From NCBI RefSeq assembly GCF_017571495.1, contig NZ_JAGETZ010000002.1, positions 248,001 to 312,000 on the forward strand: 64,000 bases of DNA. The letters run 5' to 3'. Under the pieces are notes generated by a model. It searched no databases. It had not been told where the DNA came from and was given only the letters and a program-made list of their open reading frames with translations. Origin of the DNA: Hymenobacter negativus. Lineage in GTDB: Bacteria > Bacteroidota > Bacteroidia > Cytophagales > Hymenobacteraceae. How positions within the stretch are numbered: the first letter of the stretch is position 1; each line of letters begins with the position of its first letter. This document shows positions 17,280-25,041 of the stretch, in pieces. The position numbers were made by a program, and so were the translations under genes.

Positions 17280-18164
17280 TCATCGAAGGGCGACTTCGCG
17301 TACCAGCCCGCCGATGCCCCACACCAGCAACTGCTGGCGCACAGCTTCGGCCTCGGGGCGCTCACCGAACTGGCCCACAAGCACGCGGCTGCGCTGGCGG
17401 CCATCCACTAAATCCTGGGAGATATTCACCTGAATTTCGGGTAGCAGCGACTTAATGCGGGCCTGCACTGAGGTAGCGTTAGCGGCATCAATAAATGAGC
17501 CTGCCTGGATGAAGAAGCCCGATGGGCAGTTTACCGATTCGACGGCGGTGATTACTTCTGCCTTGGTGGCGGTGGAAGCGGCGAGAAGCGTGGCCGTTGC
17601 AGCTACCCGCGCCGTTGAGTCGGCCGGGCTAATTGACGGTTCCGGCGCTACCGAGTAAGTTGTGAAAGCAGCTGCGGGGTTGGGGTCGGCGGCGTAGAGG
17701 GTGGCGAAGTTTTCGGGAGTAGTAGCGGGGCCCAGGGGGGCATCGTCGGCTACTACTTCGGCAATGACCGTAGCGGCACCGCAGTCAACCACGCCTAGCG
17801 GACGGGCAGCGGCTTCTGATAAATCGAGGATGCGCTGGTGGCGAAATGGGCCGCGGTCGGAAACACGCACCACGACTGATTTTCCATTCTTCACATTCGT
17901 TACCCGCAGTCGGGTGCCAAAAGGCAGCGTTTTGTGGGCGCAGGTATACTTGAAGCGGTTATAACGCTCACCGCTGCTGGTGCGCCGGCCCTGAAAGTAA
18001 CTGCCATACCAGGAGGCCCGGCCCCGCAGCACAGTGGTAGCTGAGCTAGGGGCAGGTGCTGCGGTGGAAGTGCCAGGAGCAGTGCGCGCCGAGGCATCCA
18101 TAAAAGTCAGCAAAAAGAAGAAGCAACTGGAAAGGACGAGTACTATGGAGCGGCGAAATAAAAT
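17280..18164 (-). CDS. rlpA: RlpA-like septal ring lytic transglycosylase with SPOR domain
   Basis: From ATG at 18164 the product is 294 aa. Signal peptide MILFRRSIVLVLSSCFFFLLTF is followed by the double-psi beta-barrel (about residues 48-138: GRASWYGSYFQGRRTSSGE, THKTLPFG-type CAHKTLPFGTRLRVTN, VRVSDRGPF, ILDLSEAAARPLG). After a Ala/Thr-rich linker, a SPOR domain (about 215-290: GFFIQAGSFIDAANATSVQ) would bind denuded glycan at division sites. An upstream in-frame ATG at 18206 is rejected because a TATGTTTG promoter lies at 18192-18199. RlpA cleaves peptidoglycan lacking stem peptides in some bacteria; activity here is inferred. Confidence 0.9.
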   Translation of the reverse strand: MLFRRSIVLVLSSCFFFLLTFMDASARTAPGTSTAAPAPSSATTVLRGRASWYGSYFQGRRTSSGERYNRFKYTCAHKTLPFGTRLRVTNVKNGKSVVVRVSDRGPFRHQRILDLSEAAARPLGVVDCGAATVIAEVVADDAPLGPATTPENFATLYAADPNPAAAFTTYSVAPEPSISPADSTARVAATATLLAASTATKAEVITAVESVNCPSGFFIQAGSFIDAANATSVQARIKSLLPEIQVNISQDLVDGRQRSRVLVGQFGERPEAEAVRQQLLVWGIGGLVREVALR

Positions 18165-18191
18165 CATGCGATTTGCAGATGGTGAGCAAAA

Positions 18192-18199
18192 CAAACATA
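18192..18199 (-). promoter_or_regulatory. -7 promoter box for the RlpA-like gene
   Basis: The minus strand reads TATGTTTG, a perfect TAnnTTTG. It lies downstream of the first in-frame ATG, so it fixes the start at 18164. Confidence 0.6.
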
Positions 18200-18616
18200 G
18201 GCTCATTCATCCAAGCAATGCTAAATTTTAACGAGCGCTGCTAATTGGATTAGGTAAAAAATTGTCCAAAACAAAGAAAACTTGCATTTAATTAATCTTC
18301 ATGTTGGCTGGAAAAGCAGCCGTAGCGTTGCCTCAAACTATATTTTGCCGAAATCAGTCCAATCCATTGCGCAGACACCGAAATTAGATTATGCGACGGG
18401 TATAAAATTTCGGCATTGGCTCGCCAGCCGTCTTTGAAACCTGGTTGCATAAGTCCCGTTTTTTTCGTAAAGGCCTAGCCAGCAATTCGGCCGCTGGCTG
18501 CGGAGCTGTCTGCTGCCACTTCATGTTCCTGCACGGGCGCGGGAATAGCGCAAGACTAGGCTGCGGCCGAAGCCCGAATGCAGGGTTATCAGAGCCGTAT
18601 TGCAGCTGAAAGAGCC

Positions 18617-18624
18617 TATACTTG
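18617..18624 (+). promoter_or_regulatory. Candidate -7 box for the scramblase-like gene
   Basis: TATACTTG has one mismatch to TAnnTTTG and lies 34 nt before the ATG at 18659. It argues against the longer frame starting at 18578. Confidence 0.4.
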
Positions 18625-18658
18625 CGGCTTATTCTCCCTTTTTCTTGAACAACTATTG

Positions 18659-19246
18659 ATGAACGCAGCACTTACTAGGAACCAGTTCTTTGTGAAAGAG
18701 CATCTGGGCATTTTCAAAGCCGCTAATAACTACGACGTTCTGGACCTTGAATCCCGGCAAATTCTATTAGAATGCCGGGAGCCCAATTTGGGTTTCTTCA
18801 CCAAAATACTGCGTTTTACTAAGTATAAAGGCCATACACCGTTCAATGTGGAGGTGAAAGATGGCGTGGGCCAAAATGTCCTCCGCCTGAAAAGAGGCGT
18901 GTCCATTTTTCGCTCCACGGTGCAAGTATTCGATGGCAATGAGCACTTGGTGGGGAAGTTTCGTCAAAAAGTATTCAGCATTGGGGGCAAGCTGGACGTG
19001 CTGGACACCAACGACCAGGTTATTTGTACGGTGGAAGGCAAGTGGTCAAACTTTGACTACAAGTTTCTGCGCGGCGGTCAGCAGATTGCCTTACTCACCA
19101 AGCAATGGATGGGGCTGGGCAAGGAGCTTTTTACGTCGGCCGATAACTACGTTATCAACATTGAGCCCACAGTGAGTGCCACGGACACCATCCGCATCAT
19201 GATTGTAGCAGCGGCCATTGGCATCGACATGGTATACGCCGAATAG
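18659..19246 (+). CDS. Phospholipid scramblase / LURP-one-related family protein
   Basis: The product is 195 aa (MNAALTRNQFFVKEHLGIFK...). It consists of a single tubby-like beta-barrel: repeated strands KAANNYDVLDLESRQILLECREP, PFNVEVKDGVGQNVLRLKRG and VQVFDGNEHLVGKFRQK end in a hydrophobic C-terminal helix (IRIMIVAAAIGIDMVYAE). That layout is diagnostic of the scramblase/LURP-one superfamily, whose bacterial members have no settled role. The C-terminal helix would normally be buried in the barrel. It ends 32 nt before the next gene, which has its own promoter. Confidence 0.8.
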   Translation: MNAALTRNQFFVKEHLGIFKAANNYDVLDLESRQILLECREPNLGFFTKILRFTKYKGHTPFNVEVKDGVGQNVLRLKRGVSIFRSTVQVFDGNEHLVGKFRQKVFSIGGKLDVLDTNDQVICTVEGKWSNFDYKFLRGGQQIALLTKQWMGLGKELFTSADNYVINIEPTVSATDTIRIMIVAAAIGIDMVYAE

Positions 19247-19266
19247 CGCGCCAGCAGCGCGGAGAG

Positions 19267-19274
19267 TACCTTTG
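19267..19274 (+). promoter_or_regulatory. -7 promoter box for the DUF72 gene, leaderless spacing
   Basis: TACCTTTG is a perfect TAnnTTTG and ends 4 nt before the ATG at 19279, so transcription should start at or next to the start codon. Confidence 0.6.
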
Positions 19275-19278
19275 CCCC

Positions 19279-20202
19279 ATGGATTTTGGCCGCCTGCCCG
19301 ACCTGCGTTACGTTGATTTCGGCCTGCCGACCGACCACCCCGAAACGGCTCGTGTGCTGGCCCGTGCCCGCCCCACGCAGCCGGCATCGGCGCGGCTCTA
19401 CATCGGCTGCCCCATCTGGACGAACAAAGAATGGCTGGGTACGTACTTCCCGGCGGGCATCAAGGAGCCGGATTACCTGCGGTATTACGCCCAGCAGTTC
19501 AATAGCATTGAACTGAATACGACCCACTACCGCATTCCTGATGCTGCCACGGTGCGGCGTTGGCGCGAAGCCGTGGGACCAGAATCCGGCTTCAAGTTCT
19601 GTCCGAAGCTGCCGCGTAGCATCAGCCATGAGCGGGAGCTGTTTCAGGCCGATGACCTGGTGGTGACCACGGCGCGGGCCTTCGAAGCGCTGGGAGAAAA
19701 CCTGGGCTGGGCGTTTTTGCAGTTGCCGCCCCACTTTGGTCCCGAACACCTGCCGCGCCTGGAGCGCTTTCTGCTCGACTTTCCCGAAACCGTGCCGCTG
19801 GCTGTGGAACTGCGCCATCCTCGCTGGTTTTCGGACCACGGCCTGGCTGATGCGGTGTTTGCCACTTTTGAAGCTCTCAACAAAACCCTGGTGCTAACCG
19901 ATGTGGCCGGCCGGCGCGACGTGCTGCACATGCGCCTGACCACGTCCACGGCTTTTATCCGCTTCAACGGCCACGGCCTGCACAGCACTGATTACCAGCG
20001 CGCCGATGCCTGGGCCGAGCGTATGGCCGCCTGGGTAGCCCAGGGTATTCACGAAATCTACTTCTTCATTCACCAAAAGGACGTGCGCCACGCGCCGCTG
20101 CTCACGCAGTATCTACTGAATAAGGTGAAAGTGCTGACGGGGATTGATGTGCCGCCACCAGCTATTATTCCGCAGCCGGTACAGGGAAGTTTGTTTGGCT
20201 AG
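19279..20202 (+). CDS. DUF72 (YecE-like) TIM-barrel protein
   Basis: The product is 307 aa. The DUF72 signature begins LYIGCPIWTNKEWLGTYFP (about residue 40). Further family blocks are YLRYYAQQFNSIELNTTHYRIP, FKFCPKLPRSISHER, WAFLQLPPHFGPEHL, VPLAVELRHPRWF and IYFFIHQKDVRHAP. The N-terminal MDFGRLPDLRYVDFGLPTDHPET is the form common in Bacteroidota, which supports the start. The biochemical function of DUF72 is not established. The stop codon TAG is the first base triplet of a 20-bp palindrome shared with the convergent gene. Confidence 0.9.
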   Translation: MDFGRLPDLRYVDFGLPTDHPETARVLARARPTQPASARLYIGCPIWTNKEWLGTYFPAGIKEPDYLRYYAQQFNSIELNTTHYRIPDAATVRRWREAVGPESGFKFCPKLPRSISHERELFQADDLVVTTARAFEALGENLGWAFLQLPPHFGPEHLPRLERFLLDFPETVPLAVELRHPRWFSDHGLADAVFATFEALNKTLVLTDVAGRRDVLHMRLTTSTAFIRFNGHGLHSTDYQRADAWAERMAAWVAQGIHEIYFFIHQKDVRHAPLLTQYLLNKVKVLTGIDVPPPAIIPQPVQGSLFG

Positions 20203-20241
20203 ACCGAGTACCGCGAAATGGAATTTCGCGGTACTCGGTCT
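20200..20241. terminator. Perfect 20-bp palindrome spanning both convergent stop codons
   Basis: Left arm 20200-20219 and right arm 20222-20241 are exact complements with a 2-nt centre. The left arm begins with the TAG of the DUF72 gene and the right arm ends within the stop of the convergent hydrolase gene (20240-20242). There is no T-run, so it is REP-like or a factor-independent hairpin without a U-tract. Confidence 0.65.
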
Positions 20242-20827
20242 ACGAGGCGTGGACTTGCAGCAGAGGGCCTAGCACTTGCCACACGTTTTCAGCCAAGATT
20301 TTCTGGCCCGCCGCGTTGGGGTGCACACCGTCGGCGAGGTTGAGCTCGCGGTGGCCCAGCACTCCTTGCAACAGGAAGGGAACGAATGGCAGGCTATTTT
20401 TTTCTGCTAAAGTGCGAAACAAGGCCTTGAACTCGGTGGCGTAATGGGCCAGGCGGTGGCCGCCGAGAGGGCCAAGGTCGAAGGGAAACTCCAGGCCCGC
20501 CAGCACAATTTGGGCTTGTGGGTACTGCCGCCGCACAGCATCAATAATGAATTGCAGGTTCTGGGTGGTTTCGCGGACGGGAATACCACGGATACCATCA
20601 TTAGCGCCCAGCGCCAGTACGAATACATCGACCGAATGCCGGGCTAGCACAGCGGCGAGGCGTTGGCGGCCCCCAGCGCTGGTTTCGCCGCTCACGCCAT
20701 AATTATAGGCTTTGTAGGAAAGTTGCTGCTCGTCGAGACGCTGTTGGAGAAGCGTAGGAAAGCTGGCCGCCGCGGGCAAGCCATGGCCAGCCGTGAGGCT
20801 GTCGCCGAAAAAGATGATGGTTCTCAT
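20240..20827 (-). CDS. SGNH/GDSL hydrolase, arylesterase (TesA-like)
   Basis: From ATG at 20827 the product is 195 aa. The GDSL block FFGDSLTAG places nucleophile Ser10. Block II is YGVSGETSAGG, block III GANDG has Asn76, and block V LADGVHPN supplies Asp166 and His169. It has no signal peptide after this start, so it is probably cytoplasmic unless the longer frame is used; the longer N-terminus (from 21031) is unrelated to the family and is rejected. It resembles the TesA/arylesterase group (lysophospholipase or short-ester hydrolase). A small hairpin GTGCTG/CAGCAC lies 4 nt upstream of the start. Confidence 0.9.
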   Translation of the reverse strand: MRTIIFFGDSLTAGHGLPAAASFPTLLQQRLDEQQLSYKAYNYGVSGETSAGGRQRLAAVLARHSVDVFVLALGANDGIRGIPVRETTQNLQFIIDAVRRQYPQAQIVLAGLEFPFDLGPLGGHRLAHYATEFKALFRTLAEKNSLPFVPFLLQGVLGHRELNLADGVHPNAAGQKILAENVWQVLGPLLQVHAS

Positions 20828-20881
20828 AGTGTGCTGATTTAACAGCACAAAGGGCTTTTTCGTGCCCGCACTAGAGGAAGA

Positions 20882-20941
20882 TAGTAACCAGAAAACTTCA
20901 TGTCGGGTGGAGCCGACGCATAATGTTTTCTGGCTGTTACT
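20882..20941. repeat. Nested palindrome downstream of the DUF4286 gene
   Basis: Outer arms AGTAAC-CAGAAAAC and GTTTTCTG-GCTGTTACT pair with a 3-nt bulge. An inner stem ATGTCGG/CCGAC-GCAT closes on GTGGAG. It ends next to the stop of the minus-strand gene at 20944 and may act as terminator or REP-like element. Confidence 0.55.
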
Positions 20942-20943
20942 AC

Positions 20944-21246
20944 CTAATCGACCACTTCCAAGATGGTGCGAAACGACACGTACTTGCCGGCGAAGTGCTT
21001 TTCCATGTCGGCGCGCAAGGCCGGGGCGCAAACAGTTTGATAGTCTTCCAGTTGCTCCAGGCCGATGCAGTAGTATTGAGCGGCGTAGGTAATGCCATTG
21101 TCCTCCTCATTGAGCAAGCGCAGGAGCTGGCTTTTGATGAAGAAGCCGGTTTCCATCACCTCGGGCATGTGGGTCGAGCGCATATAGTCCAGCCATTCGT
21201 CGGCGATGGCCGGCTCAATGCTGCTGGTAACGTTGTAGAGAATCAT
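20944..21246 (-). CDS. DUF4286 family protein
   Basis: The product is 100 aa and matches the DUF4286 pattern: MILYNVTSSIEPAIADEWLDYM, then HMPEVMETGFFIKSQLLRLL and YAAQYYCIGLEQLEDYQ. This resembles a ferredoxin-like dimeric alpha/beta barrel fold and is cytoplasmic. The function is unknown. It lies upstream of the arylesterase gene but with a nested palindrome between them, so the two are probably separate transcripts. Confidence 0.85.
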   Translation of the reverse strand: MILYNVTSSIEPAIADEWLDYMRSTHMPEVMETGFFIKSQLLRLLNEEDNGITYAAQYYCIGLEQLEDYQTVCAPALRADMEKHFAGKYVSFRTILEVVD

Positions 21247-21247
21247 G

Positions 21248-21350
21248 TAGTTAGTCGTCAGTTAGTATTGCTGGTTGTTAGTGCGGGCCTGGGTAAAAGC
21301 AGACGAGCTTAAGCCGCCTGACAAGTAACAACGAGCAACTAACAACTGGA
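21248..21350. repeat. Degenerate word-type inverted repeat (AGTTGTTAGTT)
   Basis: The left part has GTTAGTCGTCAGTTAG and GCTGGTTGTTAGTG. The right part has AACAACGAGCAACTAACAACTGG, its approximate reverse complement. The words are imperfect tandem copies of one 5-6 nt theme. No ORF was recognised here. Confidence 0.45.
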
Positions 21351-21354
21351 AAAA

Positions 21355-21801
21355 TCACACGCGCATGGCGTCGAATTGAAAGTCGGTGATACGGGCCTGA
21401 ATGTCTTTGGGGGAAAGCTTTTCGGCGGCGGCGGCCTGGGCAAGGGCTGGCAGCTCGGCGTCGCCGGCCAGGCGCAGGCTTAGGATTTGGCTGAGGCTGA
21501 GCTGTTTTTCGAGCGGCGCGAAACGCTGGCCGCTTACTTCAAAATAGCGCTGGCGCACTTCGAGCCGGCAGATGCGGTCCTGCAGTTGCAGGGCATAGTG
21601 CTGGCGTAGCATCACGAGCACACCCAGGCCAATGACGGCCAGCGCCGCTACCGTGAACCAGAGCCGGGCAGTCTGGTCGTCATCGCCGGCTACTTTGGTG
21701 TAGCGGGTGATGGCATAGCCGGCCATGAGAAAGGCCAGCGGCAGTAGCACAAAGTGGTGCCACGGGTAGTACATGGTGGTGTTTTTGGTAGGCGTAGCCA
21801 T
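21355..21801 (-). CDS. DUF6526-like membrane protein
   Basis: From ATG at 21801 the product is 148 aa (MATPTKNTTMYYPWHH...). Two transmembrane helices are visible (HHFVLLPLAFLMAGYAIT and LWFTVAALAVIGLGVLVML), followed by a cytoplasmic helical region beginning RQHYALQLQDRICRLEVRQRYFEVSGQ. This matches the DUF6526 family of Bacteroidota. The frame extends upstream to 21855, but those residues are not family-like. The role is unknown. Confidence 0.75.
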   Translation of the reverse strand: MATPTKNTTMYYPWHHFVLLPLAFLMAGYAITRYTKVAGDDDQTARLWFTVAALAVIGLGVLVMLRQHYALQLQDRICRLEVRQRYFEVSGQRFAPLEKQLSLSQILSLRLAGDAELPALAQAAAAEKLSPKDIQARITDFQFDAMRV

Positions 21802-21858
21802 AAGCAAGAGCGGGATTGGGGGTGAAAGTAGGGCTCGGTGGGAAAAGGAGCGCAATAA

Positions 21859-21884
21859 AAAACTCCGGCTGGAGCCGGAGTTTT
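21859..21884 (-). terminator. Terminator after the 21912-22295 gene
   Basis: A 12-bp perfect stem with a 2-nt centre lies 28 nt past the stop at 21912, with a T-run on the minus strand. Confidence 0.75.
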
Positions 21885-21911
21885 CTGTAGACAGACGGAA
21901 GAAGCTGGCCG

Positions 21912-22295
21912 TTACTTCATTTCCTTGGCGCGCTTTTTCTCGGCTTTGGCCATGTCGCGGGCGGCACGTTCCTGCTTTTTGGCTTCGCTAGCGTCGTGGC
22001 GTTGCGCTTTTAGCTGGGCCTTCTGGGTTTTTTCGGCTTCGTGCTGCTCTTTTAGCTGCCGCTTGAGGTCTTTTTCCTGGCTCGCGGTTTCTTTCAGCTG
22101 GCTGCGACTGTCGCGTACTGCCTGGTCGTTGTTGTTGGATTGCTGCTTTTGAGCTTCGTAGGTGGCTTTGGCATCGGTGGCGCGTTGCGCCTGCTGTTCG
22201 GGGGTGAGGGGAGCTGGGTCGGGGGTAGCGGTTTGGGCGTGGGCCGAGAAGGCCGTAGCCGCGAGAATGGCCACAAGGCCAAAGAATTTTTTCAT
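21912..22295 (-). CDS. Exported Lys/Gln/Glu-rich coiled-coil protein
   Basis: The product is 127 aa. A clean signal peptide (MKKFFGLVAILAATAFSAHA) is cleaved after residue 20. The rest is almost entirely charged helix (QLKETASQEKDLKRQLKEQHEAEKTQKAQLKAQ ... AEKKRAKEMK), predicted coiled coil in the periplasm. No conserved family was recognised. Low complexity makes similarity searches unreliable. Confidence 0.65.
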   Translation of the reverse strand: MKKFFGLVAILAATAFSAHAQTATPDPAPLTPEQQAQRATDAKATYEAQKQQSNNNDQAVRDSRSQLKETASQEKDLKRQLKEQHEAEKTQKAQLKAQRHDASEAKKQERAARDMAKAEKKRAKEMK

Positions 22296-22402
22296 GGGAG
22301 TGGGTTGGGCAACCCGTTAGGTTTGAGCTGTTTTACGCTAGGGGCCAGAGCAAAGTTTTTATTAATCAGTTTTTTGCTTTAACCACGGCCGTACTAACTG
22401 CC

Positions 22403-23641
22403 TTATTCTTCCACGTAGTCCAGGTCTTTGCCGTAGCTCTCGGGCAGGGTACGCACGGCCCAGAAGGCCACCAGGAGGGAGAGCCCACCTAGCACTGCAG
22501 CGCCTGGTACAATGCCGCCCAACGCCCCGCTCAGGTATTTGAAGGCCGGCACCAAGCCCACCACGGCACCCCGCGCGAAGTTGGGAGCCGTGGTGGCCAC
22601 GGTGGCCCGCAGGTTGGTTCCGAATTGCTCGGCGGCTACCGTCACGAACAGGGCCCAGAATCCCACCGACACGCCCAGCACGAAGCACACGGTGTAGAAG
22701 GCCGTGGGCGAAGCATCCTTCACGCCGAATAAATAGGTGCCCACCAACACCGCACAAAACACGAGAAACACTTGCAGGGCCTTATTGCGAGAGTGCCAAA
22801 TCTGGCTGAGCGCCCCGCTGAAAAAGTCGCCGAACACCAGCCCGAAGTAGCACCAGAATACGGCCAGCCCGGCCGTGACCTCGCCCGTGAGGCCCAGCGC
22901 CCGGCCAAACTCGGGCGCCAGTGTGACCAGGATGCCCACCACGAACCACAACGGCACCCCAATCAGCAAAATGCGCAGATATTTACTTAAGCGGGCGGCG
23001 TTGGTGAACAGGCTGAGGAAATTGCCCCGGGCCACGTCGGACTGGGCCTGCTGCTGGAACATCCCCGACTCGAACACGCTCACGCGCAATAGCAGCAGCG
23101 CGAGGCCCAGCCCGCCGCCCACGAAATAAGCATTGCGCCAGCCGAAGCGGTTGCCTACCCAGTAGCCCAACAGGGCCCCGCTCACGCCAATGGTAGCCAC
23201 TATCATGGTGCCGTAGCCGCGCTTTTCCTTGGGCAGGCTTTCACTCACGAGGGTGATGCCGGCCCCTAACTCGCCGGCCAGTCCGATGCCGGCAATAAGC
23301 CGCAGCCAGGCGTATTGGTCGATGGTGGTGACGAAGCCGTTGGCGATGTTGGCCAGCGAATACAGCAGAATAGAGCCGAAGAGTACCGAGAGCCGGCCCT
23401 TCTTATCGCCGAGTACGCCCCACAGGATGCCGCCGAGTAGCATACCTCCCATCTGCATGTTTATCAGGAACAGGCCTCGGTCGGTGACGGCTTTGGCGTC
23501 GGTAATGCCCAACTCGTTGAGGCTGGCAACGCGCACGATGCTGAAGAGAATCAGGTCGTAGATGTCGACGAAATAGCCTAGCGCCGCCACGATAACGGCG
23601 GCGGTGAAGACGGTGGTTTTGGGTGGGAGGGAGGCTGGCAT
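22403..23641 (-). CDS. Major facilitator superfamily transporter
   Basis: From ATG at 23641 the product is 412 aa with about 12 hydrophobic segments. The MFS motif between helices 2 and 3 is GVLGDKKGRLSVLFGSI, and the second-repeat counterpart is near SGALSQIWHSRNKAL. The start ATLGYFVDIYDL-like segment (AALGYFVDIYDLILFSI) and GLAGELGAGITLVSESLPKEKRGYG resemble the metabolite:H+ symporter / sugar-phosphate groups, suggesting a small organic acid or sugar substrate. The longer frame uses a TTG two codons upstream. It is divergent from the heptad-repeat ORF. Confidence 0.9.
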   Translation of the reverse strand: MPASLPPKTTVFTAAVIVAALGYFVDIYDLILFSIVRVASLNELGITDAKAVTDRGLFLINMQMGGMLLGGILWGVLGDKKGRLSVLFGSILLYSLANIANGFVTTIDQYAWLRLIAGIGLAGELGAGITLVSESLPKEKRGYGTMIVATIGVSGALLGYWVGNRFGWRNAYFVGGGLGLALLLLRVSVFESGMFQQQAQSDVARGNFLSLFTNAARLSKYLRILLIGVPLWFVVGILVTLAPEFGRALGLTGEVTAGLAVFWCYFGLVFGDFFSGALSQIWHSRNKALQVFLVFCAVLVGTYLFGVKDASPTAFYTVCFVLGVSVGFWALFVTVAAEQFGTNLRATVATTAPNFARGAVVGLVPAFKYLSGALGGIVPGAAVLGGLSLLVAFWAVRTLPESYGKDLDYVEE

Positions 23642-23659
23642 TAGCAAGAGGCGTGAAAT

Positions 23660-23926
23660 ATGCCCGAAAGATGGGCGCTAGCCATGGATTTGCCGCGCTA
23701 TCCGGCAGATGTCCTACTGACGCTTGAAGATATTCTCCTTCACTCCGCCGATATCCTACTTCTCATAGAAGATATCCTGCTTGTGGGAACAGACAGATTA
23801 CTGGATATAAAAGATATCCTACTTCCTGCCGCAGATATCCTGTTGGTGGCCAACGAAGTCCTACTGGTAGTGGAAGAAATCCTACTTCCTGTAAAAGATA
23901 CTGTGCCGGCAGCCAAAGAATCATGA
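23660..23926 (+). CDS. Ten-fold heptad-repeat ORF ([DE]-[IV]-L-L-x-x-x)
   Basis: The 88-residue frame begins with 16 ordinary residues. It then runs ten uninterrupted 7-residue units: DVLLTLE, DILLHSA, DILLLIE, DILLVGT, DRLLDIK, DILLPAA, DILLVAN, EVLLVVE, EILLPVK, DTVPAAK. The DNA is a 21-bp degenerate tandem array (23708-23917) of lower GC than the neighbours. Leu codons vary synonymously (CTA, CTG, CTC, CTT, TTA, TTG) while the residues stay fixed, which hints at protein-level selection. No ribosome site or promoter was found. An alternative start is ATG at 23684. It could also be a non-coding minisatellite in the MFS upstream region. Confidence 0.4.
   Translation: MPERWALAMDLPRYPADVLLTLEDILLHSADILLLIEDILLVGTDRLLDIKDILLPAADILLVANEVLLVVEEILLPVKDTVPAAKES
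23708..23917. repeat. Degenerate 21-bp tandem array, ten units
   Basis: Ten consecutive 21-nt units start with GAT/GAA/GAC. The core GATATCCTACTT recurs exactly at two units and with one or two changes in most others. It coincides with the heptad ORF. Confidence 0.75.
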
Positions 23927-23983
23927 TATACAGGCGAAGGAACCTGCCTCGCCCAGCTCTTATATGGCCCTGACCTCAGCCAG

Positions 23984-24949
23984 TCAATGATGAACGGGAG
24001 CCGCCTCCGCTACGGAGTGCTCGGTTTCGTGGCAGCCGCTGTGGCAGCCGCCGGGCATGGGGCCATCCTCGACCTGCACGGTGCTGTGGTGGATGTGGAA
24101 TTCGGTTTCCAAGCCTTTGGTAAGAGTGGCGAGCCACTGGGCATCGGCCCCACCGGGGCGCACGAGGTGGGCCATGAGGGCGGCGTCGTGGCCGGAGCTA
24201 CTGAGGCTCCAGATGTGGAGGTCGTGCACGGACTGCACTTGTGGCTGCTGCAACAGGTAGTTACGCACGGCTTCGGGGTCGATGCCGTCGGGCACGGCTT
24301 GCAGGCCCAGGCGCAGGCTGTCGCGCAGCAGCCCCCAGGAGCTATAGGCAATGATGCCCAAGATGATAAAGCTGATGGCGGGGTCGAGCCAGGTCCAGCC
24401 GGTGTACATAACCAAGCCACCGCCCAGCACCACGCCCACACTCACCAGCGCGTCCGTCAGCATGTGCAGGTAGGCGCCGCGTACGTTTACGTCGGACTTC
24501 TGCCCGCTACGAAACAGCAAGGCCGTGACACCATTGACGAGGATGCCGATTCCGGCCAATATCATCACCCAGCGGCCGTTCACCGGCTCGGGGTGACGCA
24601 GGTGGTCGATGGTTTCCCAGAGGATGAAGCCCAGCGCGGCGTAGAGCAAAGCGGTGTTGAGCAGCGCGGCCTGGATGGTGGCCCCGCGGTAGCCGAAGGT
24701 GTAGCGCCGCGTGGCCGGGCGGCCCGCTAGCCAAGCCGCGCCCCAGGCCAGGGCCAGGCTCAGCACATCGCTCAGGTTGTGGCCGGCATCGGAGAGCAGG
24801 GCGCTGGAATGGGCCCAGAAGCCGCCGATAGTTTCGGCAATAACGAAGGCCAGGTTGAGGCCGATGCCGATGGCGAAGGCGGCGCTGAACGCGCCGCCGG
24901 CGGGCGGCGCGGCGTGCTGATGGCCGGCGTGGGAGTGGTCGTGGGGCAT
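23984..24949 (-). CDS. Cation diffusion facilitator (CDF) metal exporter
   Basis: The product is 321 aa. A His-rich N-terminus (MPHDHSHAGHQH) leads into six transmembrane helices. Metal-site residues lie in SDAGHNLSDVLS (helix 2) and HMLTDALVSVGV (helix 5). The C-terminal ferredoxin-like metal-sensing domain contains VHDLHIWSLSSSGHDAALMAH and FHIHHSTVQVED, and the end is again Cys/His-rich (GGCHSGCHETEHS). This is the CzcD/ZitB-type pattern for Zn2+ (and possibly Co2+ or Cd2+) efflux driven by protons. Confidence 0.93.
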   Translation of the reverse strand: MPHDHSHAGHQHAAPPAGGAFSAAFAIGIGLNLAFVIAETIGGFWAHSSALLSDAGHNLSDVLSLALAWGAAWLAGRPATRRYTFGYRGATIQAALLNTALLYAALGFILWETIDHLRHPEPVNGRWVMILAGIGILVNGVTALLFRSGQKSDVNVRGAYLHMLTDALVSVGVVLGGGLVMYTGWTWLDPAISFIILGIIAYSSWGLLRDSLRLGLQAVPDGIDPEAVRNYLLQQPQVQSVHDLHIWSLSSSGHDAALMAHLVRPGGADAQWLATLTKGLETEFHIHHSTVQVEDGPMPGGCHSGCHETEHSVAEAAPVHH

Positions 24950-25041
24950 GAGGGAAAGCGGTTGGCGCTATACGAAGAACGTAAACGGCTGGGCTTTCGG
25001 TGCGGTTGGGCGCGTGCTCGGGTAGTAGGTTCAGGGTTTTA

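Larger units (their letters stand above)
18165..18658. other. Long divergent intergenic region (494 nt)
   Basis: Two promoter boxes were seen (18192-18199 minus, 18617-18624 plus). A modest inverted repeat CCGAAATT/AATTTCGG spans 18378-18413. No conserved RNA was recognised. The stretch is long for this compact region and could hide a small RNA. Confidence 0.4.

Noticed and set aside
18578..18658. N-terminal extension of the scramblase-like gene
   Set aside because: A promoter-like box lies inside it and the family similarity starts at the ATG at 18659.
20828..21031. Long N-terminal extension of the GDSL hydrolase
   Set aside because: The residues are not family-like, and the frame runs through the palindrome at 20882-20941 into the 3' end of the neighbouring DUF4286 gene.
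23984..24730. Plus-strand frame opposite the CDF exporter (247 aa)
   Set aside because: It is the antisense shadow of a gene with clear transporter motifs.
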